DNA of 64,000 bases, taken from assembly GCA_030428905.1 (NCBI GenBank), contig JAUIED010000001.1:124001-188000 (forward strand), read 5' to 3'. Shown piece by piece: positions 53,523 to 60,670 of this stretch; the first letter of the stretch is position 1, and each line of letters begins with the position of its first letter. A program made the position numbers and the translations under genes. The notes below the pieces were generated by a model that worked only from the letters and a program-made list of their open reading frames with translations, searched no databases and was not told the origin of the DNA. Source of the stretch: Gammaproteobacteria bacterium. GTDB taxonomy: Bacteria > Pseudomonadota > Gammaproteobacteria > Pseudomonadales > Azotimanducaceae.

Positions 53523-54416
53523 TTGAGCGAGGTTATGGTCGCTCGCGCCACATGGCGTGACTATCTGGAGATGTGCAAGCCGCGCGTCGTTGCGCTCATG
53601 CTGCTGTGCGCGGTTGTGGGCATGTTTCTGGCAACACCTGGGATGGTGCCGCTGCAGGTGCTGATTATCGGCACGCTGGGAATCGGTCTGGTCGCAGGTT
53701 CGGCTGCGGTGGTTAATCACCTGGCAGATGCCGAAATTGACGCTCGCATGGCGCGCACGCACAACCGTCCGGTCGCCACGGGGCGAGTGAGCCTCACCCA
53801 GGGGCTCATGTTCTCCGCAGTCACCGGTGTGCTTGGCTTCGTGTTGCTCTATGTCTGGATCAACCCGCTCACAGCCTGGCTCAACCTGGCCTCCTGGGTG
53901 GGCTACGGTCTCATCTACACGATGTTCCTGAAGCGGGCGACGCCGCAGAACATCGTCATCGGCGGCCTTTTTGGTGCAGCACCGCCGCTGTTCGGATGGA
54001 CGGCGGTGACCAACAGCGTGGATCCGGGCGGAGTGCTGCTGGTGCTCATCATATTTGCCTGGACGCCGCCGCACTTCTGGGCCCTGGCCCTGGATCGCAA
54101 AGCGGAATACGCGTCTGTGGACATACCCATGCTGCCGGTGACCCACGGTGATGCGTTTACGCGCCTGCACATTCTGTTGTACACGGTCATCCTCGTACTC
54201 TCGACCTTGTTGCCGTTTGCCATCGGCATGAGTGGCTTGATCTATCTTGCGGGTGCACTGGCGCTGGGTGGAGGGTTTCTCTATTGGGCGATCGTTCTGC
54301 TACGTAATAAAAATCCGCGCGCGCCGATGGAGACTTTCAGGTATTCCATTGTCTACCTGATGGTGCTGTTCGGTTTTCTCATGGTGGACCACTATTTTCA
54401 CATCTCAGTCAGCTAA
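53523..54416 (+). CDS. cyoE: Protoheme IX farnesyltransferase (heme O synthase)
   Basis: A 297-residue UbiA-type prenyltransferase (also called CtaB) that converts heme B to heme O. The first Asp-rich motif is NHLADAEIDARMARTHNRP near 64-82, and the second region is ALDRKAEYASVDIPMLPV. It has about nine membrane helices. The start is TTG 53523, seven bases after GGGAG. The next ATG (53535) is too close to its own GAGG. The expected partner ctaA is not adjacent. Confidence 0.94.
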   Translation: MSEVMVARATWRDYLEMCKPRVVALMLLCAVVGMFLATPGMVPLQVLIIGTLGIGLVAGSAAVVNHLADAEIDARMARTHNRPVATGRVSLTQGLMFSAVTGVLGFVLLYVWINPLTAWLNLASWVGYGLIYTMFLKRATPQNIVIGGLFGAAPPLFGWTAVTNSVDPGGVLLVLIIFAWTPPHFWALALDRKAEYASVDIPMLPVTHGDAFTRLHILLYTVILVLSTLLPFAIGMSGLIYLAGALALGGGFLYWAIVLLRNKNPRAPMETFRYSIVYLMVLFGFLMVDHYFHISVS

Positions 54417-54465
54417 CGAAGGTTCCGTTCGCACGACGGTTCTACTATGCCTGGCCCTGATCGCC

Positions 54466-55056
54466 GTGGTGTTGGGCATGCTGTTGTACAAGGTGAGCCG
54501 TGTGCCCGTTCTCAGCGAAGAAGCACTGCGGGAGCGCGGGGTGATCGTGTTGCCGAGGCCTCGTGAGCTGCCGGCGTTCGAGCTCAAGACGCACGAGGGA
54601 GATCCTTTTACCGCGGCAAGCTTTGAGGGTCGATGGAACTTTGTGTTCTTCGGCTTTACACACTGCCCGGATATCTGCCCCACCTCCATGTCGGTGATGG
54701 CGCAAGCACGCCGACAGATCGAGGAAGCCTACCCGGATATGGTGCAGGACTTCAGCGGCGTGCTCGTGAGCGTGGATCCGGAGCGGGATACCGTAGACGC
54801 CATGGCGCGCTATGTGGGCGCGTTCTCACCGAGCTTCATCGGCGCTACAGGCACACGCGAAGAAACAGCCCAACTGGCAACCGCCGTCAACGTCGCCTTT
54901 GGCAAAGTACCGGACGGGCAGGGAGGTTACACCGTCGACCACACAGGCAACATCGTCATCATCAATCCGTACGGTCACTATCATGGCTTCATCAAGATGC
55001 CACATGACCCTGATACCGTGCGTGAAGCATTTCTGGCGCTGCGGACCACGTTTTGA
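54466..55056 (+). CDS. SCO1/SenC-family copper chaperone
   Basis: A thioredoxin-fold copper protein for CuA assembly. The metal motif is THCPDICPTSM near 64-74 (CxxxC), and the later His lies in VDHTGNIVI. The first canonical start is GTG 54466, but the membrane anchor (TTVLLCLALIAVVLG) begins upstream of it in the same frame, with no ATG, GTG or TTG available. A rare ATT at 54394, inside cyoE and six bases after GGTGG, would give the full anchor. The stop overlaps egtB (TTGA). Confidence 0.88.
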   Translation: MVLGMLLYKVSRVPVLSEEALRERGVIVLPRPRELPAFELKTHEGDPFTAASFEGRWNFVFFGFTHCPDICPTSMSVMAQARRQIEEAYPDMVQDFSGVLVSVDPERDTVDAMARYVGAFSPSFIGATGTREETAQLATAVNVAFGKVPDGQGGYTVDHTGNIVIINPYGHYHGFIKMPHDPDTVREAFLALRTTF

Positions 55057-56285
55057 TTGAACGGTTCCTGGCGGTTCGAGCGCAGAGCGAGGCGCTCACC
55101 GCCCCACTCGAGACCGAGGATTACGGCCTGCAGGCGATGCCGGATGCAAGCCCGCCGAAGTGGCACCTCGCGCATACCACCTGGTTTTTCGAGACATTCA
55201 TTCTGCTGCCCTTCGCGTCTGGCTATCGTGTCTTTCATCCGTTGTATGAGCACCTGTTCAACTCCTACTACAACGGTGTCGGCCAGCCTTTCTCGCGTCC
55301 GGAACGCGGCCAGCTGTCTCGCCCCACTGTTGCTGAGGTGTATGCCTATCGTCGTCATGTGGACGATGCTCTGGTGGCGCTGCTGGCGGAGCCTGGAGAT
55401 GCGACACATGATGAGGTCTTGCGCCGCGTTGAGTTGGGCCTGAATCATGAACAACAGCACCAGGAGCTGCTGCTCACGGATCTCAAATACAGCTTTTCCC
55501 GCAACCCGTTGGCACCGGCCTACCGCACGGATCTTGAGCCGGCGGCACCATCGGAAGATGCACAGACCCAACGCGGAACGATGGGTTTCGACGGCGGTCT
55601 GGTGCCCGTTGGTGCCGCATCGGGGTTCGCCTTTGATAATGAAACGCCGCGACACCAGGTATACCTTGCGCCGTTCGCACTTGCCGACCGGTTGGTTACC
55701 AACGGCGAGTATCTGGAATTCGTGCGGGCGGGTGGCTATGCACAACATGAACTTTGGTTGTCCGACGGATGGAGCGCGGTGCAGTCCCGCGATTGGCGTG
55801 CGCCCATCTACTGGCGCTCGGAGGGTGAGGACTGGTTTGAGTTCACGCTTGGCGGCGAGCGGTCGCTGGACCTTGCAGCACCGGTCGTGCACGTCAGTGC
55901 GTACGAAGCTGATGCCTACGCCCGTTGGGCTGGTGCCCGCCTGCCCACGGAGTTCGAGTGGGAGCATGCGGCGTCGTCGCGAAATGATGCCGGCGGCAAC
56001 TTCGTCGAGAGCGACCGGCTGCATCCCGTGGCCAGCGGTGGCAGTACGCAACTGTTCGGCGACGCCTGGGAGTGGACGAGTTCGGCCTACGGGCCCTATC
56101 CCGGGTTCAAATCGGAAGCAGGGGTGCTCGGTGAGTACAACGGCAAGTTCATGGCGAACCAGCTGGTGCTGCGTGGCGGTTCCTGCGTGACGCCGGAAAG
56201 CCACGTGCGTGCGTCGTACCGCAACTTTTTTTATCCACCGGATCGGTGGCAATTCTCTGGAATACGGTTGGCTTACGATGGCTGA
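55053..56285 (+). CDS. egtB: Ergothioneine biosynthesis protein EgtB (iron-dependent sulfoxide synthase)
   Basis: A 410-residue enzyme that joins cysteine or gamma-glutamylcysteine to hercynine. The N-terminal DinB-like domain has WHLAHTTWFFETF near 37-49. The iron motif is LNHEQQHQELL near 130-140 (HxxxHxE). The C-terminal FGE-sulfatase-like domain has LPTEFEWEHAA near 298-308 and ends RASYRNFFYPPDRWQFSGIR. It starts with TTG overlapping the SCO stop and ends 8 bp inside egtD. Confidence 0.93.
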   Translation: MIERFLAVRAQSEALTAPLETEDYGLQAMPDASPPKWHLAHTTWFFETFILLPFASGYRVFHPLYEHLFNSYYNGVGQPFSRPERGQLSRPTVAEVYAYRRHVDDALVALLAEPGDATHDEVLRRVELGLNHEQQHQELLLTDLKYSFSRNPLAPAYRTDLEPAAPSEDAQTQRGTMGFDGGLVPVGAASGFAFDNETPRHQVYLAPFALADRLVTNGEYLEFVRAGGYAQHELWLSDGWSAVQSRDWRAPIYWRSEGEDWFEFTLGGERSLDLAAPVVHVSAYEADAYARWAGARLPTEFEWEHAASSRNDAGGNFVESDRLHPVASGGSTQLFGDAWEWTSSAYGPYPGFKSEAGVLGEYNGKFMANQLVLRGGSCVTPESHVRASYRNFFYPPDRWQFSGIRLAYDG

Positions 56286-57228
56286 GTACGCTTTTTTTGA
56301 TCACCACCCGCCGCAAACGGACATACTGGATGAGGTGCTTGACGGACTGCGCGGCGAACAGAAGACGCTGTCACCGAAGTTTTTCTACGACGAAGATGGG
56401 TCTCGGCTCTTCGAGGCGATCACTCGGCTGCCCGAGTACTACCTGACGCGTACCGAGCTTTCCATCTTCGATGCGCATGATGCCGACATGCGCGTACGGC
56501 TCGACCACCGTGAATGCATCATCGAGTATGGCAGCGGCTCCAATCTGAAGATTCGACGCTTGCTGGAGATCGCTCAGCCGCGGGCCTACGTGCCCGTGGA
56601 TATCTCCAAGGAGCACCTGGCAGAGAACGCTCGGGAACTGCATGAGGCGTACCCACAGATCAGCGTGTACCCGGTGTGTGCTGACTTCACGCAACCGATT
56701 CCATTGCCGCCGCAGGTTCGCGGTATGGAAAAGACGGCTTTTTTCCCAGGCTCCAGCATCGGAAATTTCGAACCCCCAGCGGCGGTGGAATTTCTGCGCA
56801 ACGTTGCGCAAACGGTGGGTCCCGGCGGACAACTGCTGATTGGGGTGGATTGCGCCAAGTCGGCGGACGTACTCGAGCCTGCGTATGATGATGCGGCTGG
56901 CGTGACAGCGGAGTTCAACCGCAACATGCTCGTGCATCTGAACGAGCGTCTGAAGGCAGATTTCGATGTCGATGCCTACACGCATCAGGCGGTGTACAAC
57001 GTCGAGGCCGCGCGTATCGAAATGTACCTCGTTGCGCGCAGCGAACAACGCGTGCGCATTGGTGGTGAAGTGATACGCATCGCGGCTGGTGAGCGTATCC
57101 ACACTGAGCATTCTTACAAATATGCGCCTGACGCGTTTGTTGCCTTGGCCGAGCAGGCGGGCTTTTCGTGTGCTGATGTGTGGCAGGACGAACGGAGCTG
57201 GTTTGCGATCTACCTGCTGGAGGCATGA
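56278..57228 (+). CDS. egtD: L-histidine N-alpha-methyltransferase EgtD
   Basis: A 316-residue SAM enzyme that trimethylates histidine to hercynine, the first step to ergothioneine. KTLSPKFFYDEDGSRLFEAI near 31-50, YGSGSNLKIRRLL near 83-95 and FPGSSIGNFEP near 156-166 are EgtD hallmarks. ATG 56278 (MAEYAFFDH) overlaps egtB. A longer frame to 56209 is inside egtB. No egtA, egtC or egtE is adjacent, as is common for the egtBD pair of proteobacteria. Confidence 0.94.
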   Translation: MAEYAFFDHHPPQTDILDEVLDGLRGEQKTLSPKFFYDEDGSRLFEAITRLPEYYLTRTELSIFDAHDADMRVRLDHRECIIEYGSGSNLKIRRLLEIAQPRAYVPVDISKEHLAENARELHEAYPQISVYPVCADFTQPIPLPPQVRGMEKTAFFPGSSIGNFEPPAAVEFLRNVAQTVGPGGQLLIGVDCAKSADVLEPAYDDAAGVTAEFNRNMLVHLNERLKADFDVDAYTHQAVYNVEAARIEMYLVARSEQRVRIGGEVIRIAAGERIHTEHSYKYAPDAFVALAEQAGFSCADVWQDERSWFAIYLLEA

Positions 57229-57243
57229 AGCGGGAGCAGACCT

Positions 57244-58215
57244 TCAGCCGTCGCCGAGCAAGCGTTCGTCAATGTAGAAAGGATGTGCTTGGTGCCGGGC
57301 AACGATGCGTTGGAACTCGTCGGGGTTTTTCTGCCGTACGGGCTGCCCCTGACGAGCACGTATCGCACCCTGGAGGCGCGATAGCCAGAACGCCGTCGCG
57401 GCGTAGAGCGCAAACAGCGGGAAAAACCACAGCTCCGGGCGCGTGAGGGGCCGCACGGTCGCGTAACCGCGCAGCAGTGCCAGTGTGCGCTCCTGATCCA
57501 GGAGTCCTTGCGTGTCGCAGCACCAGTCGTTGGCTACTACGCAGATGTCATACAGCCAGATACCTCGCGCGGCGTGATGAAAGTCGAGCACGCCGCAGAG
57601 GGTGCCGTTTGCGAACAGAACGTTGTCGCGAAACAGGTCACCGTGGATCGCGCCGCTGGGCAGGCCCTGAATGTCCTGTCTGTTCAACAGGCTCGTCAGC
57701 GCTTCCAGGGTTTCTTCCAGCAGGCTCGCTCTGGAATAGGCGAGATGCGGGATCACCCGCCCGGCGGCAGCCTCCAGCCATGCCAGATTGCGCGGATAGC
57801 TCGGAAGATCGCTGGCCACATCAGTGGCTGCCAGGTGGATGCGCGCGAGTGTCCGCCCCACCGCTTCCAGGTGGGTGTGCGTTGGGTTGTGAATGTGGCT
57901 GCCGGGCAGCCGGTTTTGCAGCAGAGCCTTTTTACCGCCGACTTCTGTGAAACGTTTGTTCTCAGTGGTTGCCAGAGGGCAGGGTACGGGAAGGCCGTGC
58001 GCCTGCAGCGCATCCAGCAACGCAACGTAAGCATCGCCGGCAGCAGGCGGTTGTTCGAGCACGGTCAGCACGTACTCGCCTCGGGAGGTGCTGACAAAGT
58101 AGTTGGAGTTCTCGATGCCGTTCGCTGCAGGCCAGTAACGGCGCAGCGTGCCCACGTCGTAGCGATCGAGTGCCAGCGCCAGTGTGTCGGCTTCAATCTG
58201 CGTGAGTGCGTTCAA
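57244..58215 (-). CDS. thrB: Homoserine kinase, aminoglycoside-phosphotransferase type
   Basis: A 323-residue kinase of the APH fold that phosphorylates homoserine for threonine synthesis (the Pseudomonas-type ThrB, unrelated to the GHMP-type of E. coli). GIENSNYFVST near 33-43 is the nucleotide loop, and AIHGDLFRDNVLF near 192-204 the catalytic Brenner motif (HxDxxxxN). GVLDFHHAARG supplies the metal Asp. The start is TTG 58215 overlapping the DUF2782 stop. Confidence 0.9.
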   Translation of the reverse strand: MNALTQIEADTLALALDRYDVGTLRRYWPAANGIENSNYFVSTSRGEYVLTVLEQPPAAGDAYVALLDALQAHGLPVPCPLATTENKRFTEVGGKKALLQNRLPGSHIHNPTHTHLEAVGRTLARIHLAATDVASDLPSYPRNLAWLEAAAGRVIPHLAYSRASLLEETLEALTSLLNRQDIQGLPSGAIHGDLFRDNVLFANGTLCGVLDFHHAARGIWLYDICVVANDWCCDTQGLLDQERTLALLRGYATVRPLTRPELWFFPLFALYAATAFWLSRLQGAIRARQGQPVRQKNPDEFQRIVARHQAHPFYIDERLLGDG

Positions 58216-58487
58216 AACTCGACCAACACCCAGGTGGGGAGCAGCATGTCGGCGCGTTCCAGATCGCCGAAGCCTCGGGTGCCGTCGCGGGGTGTGAGGT
58301 AGTACGGCTTGCCGACTTTCGGCACCACTTTCACCATGCGCAGCTGCCCGTTCTGCCAGTACTCGTACACCGTGCGCTGCTCGCCTGCGATGATGGTAAC
58401 GTCAGGTCCGTCGAGGCTGCGTTCGGCACTGATCGCCGATACGCAGCAGAACAACGTAGCCGCAGCGGTCAGCAGGCGCCGTTTCAC
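58212..58487 (-). CDS. DUF2782 periplasmic protein
   Basis: A 91-residue exported protein with a signal peptide (about 1-21) and a beta-rich domain: GEQRTVYEYWQNGQLRMVKVVP near 35-56 and GKPYYL. The family is conserved next to thrB and polA in Pseudomonas-like genomes. Function unknown. GTG start overlaps the SDR stop, and the stop overlaps thrB. Confidence 0.85.
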   Translation of the reverse strand: MKRRLLTAAATLFCCVSAISAERSLDGPDVTIIAGEQRTVYEYWQNGQLRMVKVVPKVGKPYYLTPRDGTRGFGDLERADMLLPTWVLVEF

Positions 58488-59368
58488 TGTGGCGCCTCTA
58501 GCAGGGCGGCCATGAACGCTTCCTGCGCTGCCAGGCGCTCCGGGTCCGGCTCTCCGAAGGCGCCCAACAGTGCCTCTAAGCGACCTGCGGCGGAGGCTTT
58601 GAGCTCAGGGTGCGGAAAAAGATACAACCGGTTTTCCTTGATGCCCTGCACCACGAGTTGGGCCACCTCATCCGCTTCGATGCCCGCGCCCATGGCCAGG
58701 TGCATGATCTCGCTGTGTGCTGTTGCGGCCTGTTCCGCCGCGGTATCGGTTGGATCGAACTGCGTTGGTCGTGTGCGCTCGCTTTCAAGGATGCGGGTAC
58801 GCACCATGCCGGGACACAGCACCGACACGCCAATGCCATGTGGCTCGAGGTCCATGCGCAACGCTTCGGATAGCCCGACCACCGCGAACTTGCTGGTGTT
58901 GTACACGCCCAGGCCAGCAGATGGAACGACGCCGGCCATGGACGCCGTATTGACGATGTGGCCGCCGCCCGCGGCTTTCATGCGCGGCAGCATGGTCTGG
59001 ATGCCATTCACCACACCGCCCACGTTCACGCCCATCACCCAGTCCCAGTCCGCATAGGTTACCGCGTCCAGCGTGCCGCCGCGGTACACCCCTGCGTTGT
59101 TGCACAGCACATGCACCGGGCCCAAAGCGTCAGCAACGGTGTCGGCAACCTCAGCGAACTGGCTGCGGTTGGTGACGTCGAGCTGAACTGCCATCACCTG
59201 GGCGTTACTGCCGCTTGCAAGTTCCGCCTGCGCGATGGCGAGCGCGTCAGCGTCGACGTCGGCGATGACCACATGCATGCCTTCGGCGAGTAGTGCGCGC
59301 GCCATGGCCAGGCCAATGCCGCTGGCGCCGCCGGTGATGAATGCGTTCTTACCGATCAGGTCCTGCAT
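58484..59368 (-). CDS. Short-chain dehydrogenase/reductase (SDR)
   Basis: A 294-residue classical SDR. The cofactor motif is TGGASGIG near 9-16, NNAG near 88-91, the catalytic Ser in NTASMAG, and YNTSK (YxxxK) near 157-161. Asp after the first beta strand (IADVDAD) suggests NAD. Substrate unknown. I place the start at ATG 59368 (MQDLIGKN), 7 bp after the selenoprotein stop. A frame to 59398 overlaps that gene. It is the first gene of the chain SDR-DUF2782-thrB, or follows the selenoprotein in one operon. Confidence 0.88.
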   Translation of the reverse strand: MQDLIGKNAFITGGASGIGLAMARALLAEGMHVVIADVDADALAIAQAELASGSNAQVMAVQLDVTNRSQFAEVADTVADALGPVHVLCNNAGVYRGGTLDAVTYADWDWVMGVNVGGVVNGIQTMLPRMKAAGGGHIVNTASMAGVVPSAGLGVYNTSKFAVVGLSEALRMDLEPHGIGVSVLCPGMVRTRILESERTRPTQFDPTDTAAEQAATAHSEIMHLAMGAGIEADEVAQLVVQGIKENRLYLFPHPELKASAAGRLEALLGAFGEPDPERLAAQEAFMAALLEAPQ

Positions 59369-59375
59369 GGGTGTC

Positions 59376-59723
59376 TCAGTTGCCGAAGATATCGGCATAC
59401 ACCGACTCGTTGAAGCCGACCAGCAGCGTGCTGCCCGTATCGATGGTGGGGGCGCGCAGGTTGCCGGTTGGTCCGAGCATCGCGTTGGCCGCTTCCTCGT
59501 TGCCGGAAGGCTTGTCGAATTCGCTGACTTTCTTGCCCTTCATGACGATCAGTTTGCCCGCGTTCTGCAGGAGCTCGGCTGCATCTTCCAACTGCAGCTT
59601 GCGGCTTGCCGGTACGGTTTCAACCACTTCTATATTGCTCGCTTCCAAAAACTTGGATGCCCGGGTGCAGCTGGTTCAGCCTTTGCGGTGGTAGTACCAC
59701 AGCGCCTTGGTTTTCTTGCCCAT
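59376..59723 (-). CDS. ArsC-family selenoprotein, Sec encoded by in-frame TGA (UTSC motif)
   Basis: Read through the TGA at 59676-59678 (codon 16), this is a 115-residue ArsC/Spx-like thioredoxin-fold protein. It starts MGKKTKALWYYHRKG, then U16-T-S-C19, then a helix (TRASKFLEASN). It ends with the ArsC-family strand region LGPTGNLRAPT near 83-93 and LLVGFNESVYADIF. A GAGGAG site lies 8 bases before ATG 59723. Without read-through, only a fragment from TTG 59648 can be called, lacking the redox site and having no ribosome site. UxxC in place of CxxC plus a downstream hairpin points to selenocysteine rather than a pseudogene. Substrate and redox partner are unknown. It is 7 bp before the SDR gene. 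Confidence 0.85.
59641..59660 (-). promoter_or_regulatory. Candidate bacterial SECIS hairpin
   Basis: Starting 16 nt after the TGA, the mRNA can pair GC, an A-A mismatch and then UCCAA with UUGGA, closing a four-base loop GUUU. Loop distance (24 nt) and the leading GU are as in known bacterial SECIS elements, such as fdhF (loop about 19 nt after UGA). Confidence 0.65.
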
Positions 59724-59953
59724 GATTGGTGCTCCTCAGTTCGCCGGCCATGGTTCCCGGATGCCGGGAGCCTGTCAACGGGTGGCGCGCGTTCCGGGGG
59801 TTGTGGATACTACGGACCAGGCTGCACACCCCAGCCTCCCCCCTCCGCTTCAGGGGCAGCATCTGCGTGCAGGGTGATTGGAATTCGACAACCACTGTCC
59901 GGGCCGGACGCACAAGGAGGGCTTGCGCCGATCGCCCGTGATAGGAGGTTTTC
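59724..59953. other. Divergent intergenic region selenoprotein / DnaB-like ATPase
   Basis: 230 bp, GC-rich. It contains a small perfect hairpin (TCCCGG-ATG-CCGGGA, 59755-59769) and an AGGAGG ribosome site for the rightward gene. No clear promoter hexamers. Confidence 0.4.
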
Positions 59954-60670
59954 ATGAAGCTACAACTATCTGCTCCCGTCTTTGTGCTGCGCCAGCGTGC
60001 GCGACAGCTCGCTCGCAGTGACGGTATCCCTCTGCATCAGGCGCTGGATATTCTGGCGCGTGAGGAAGGCTACAGCCGATGGAGCCTGTTGGTGCGTCGA
60101 CATCCGGCGAAGCCTGCTCAGCGCATTCTGGCTGCAATGCAACCCGGGGAGATGCTCCTGCTCGCCGCCCGGCCGGCGCAGGGTAAGACGCTGCTCGCCC
60201 TCGACCTTCTGGCGGAAGCATTGGCCGAAGGAAGGGCAGCGTATTTCTTCACGCTCGAATACAACGCGCCGGATGTTGCGCGGGCATTGCGGGAGCTGGG
60301 CAAGGAGGCCGTTGCGCAAGCGTTGCACTTCGACAACTCCGATGACATCTCGGCACCCTATGTGATCGACGCGTTGCAGGGCGCACCTTCAGGATCGCTG
60401 GTGGTCATCGATTACCTGCAGGTGCTGGATCTGGACCGCCGCAAACCGCCCATCGAGGAGCAGATTGTGGCATTGAAGCGCTTTGCTGCGGCACGGCAGA
60501 TCAACGTAGTGCTGATTTCGCAGGTGCATCAGGGCTATGAGTTGTCGGAGCAGGCGCTACCGACGCTGAACGATGTTCGCAAGCCGAACCCGTTCGACAT
60601 CGGCCTGTTCGATCAGGCTTGCTTCATGCACGCGGGCCGGGTTGAGCTTACGTCCCTCGCTCACCCATAG
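59954..60670 (+). CDS. Solitary DnaB-type RecA-fold ATPase
   Basis: A 238-residue protein containing only the ATPase core of replicative helicase DnaB. Walker A is AARPAQGKT (compare DnaB ARPSMGKT) near 72-80, Walker B is VVIDYLQVLD near 149-158, ISQVHQGYE near 188-196 matches the DnaB sensor region, and LNDVRKPNPFD near 205-215 the R-finger segment. The DnaB N-terminal domain is absent. Instead residues 12-48 form a small helical domain (IPLHQALDILAREEGYSRWSLL) like an N-terminal module I have seen in other hypothetical proteins. It has an ideal AGGAGG ribosome site. Role unknown. It is not the main DnaB. Confidence 0.75.
   Translation: MKLQLSAPVFVLRQRARQLARSDGIPLHQALDILAREEGYSRWSLLVRRHPAKPAQRILAAMQPGEMLLLAARPAQGKTLLALDLLAEALAEGRAAYFFTLEYNAPDVARALRELGKEAVAQALHFDNSDDISAPYVIDALQGAPSGSLVVIDYLQVLDLDRRKPPIEEQIVALKRFAAARQINVVLISQVHQGYELSEQALPTLNDVRKPNPFDIGLFDQACFMHAGRVELTSLAHP

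Noticed and set aside
59755-59769. Perfect GC hairpin upstream of the selenoprotein gene, considered as a terminator
   Set aside because: It lies between divergent genes, so no transcript should end there; no T-run follows.
59620-59955. Alternative minus-strand frame running through the selenoprotein region without a stop
   Set aside because: It reads a shifted frame with no ArsC features; the GAGGAG-preceded ATG at 59723 and the conserved fold belong to the TGA-containing frame.
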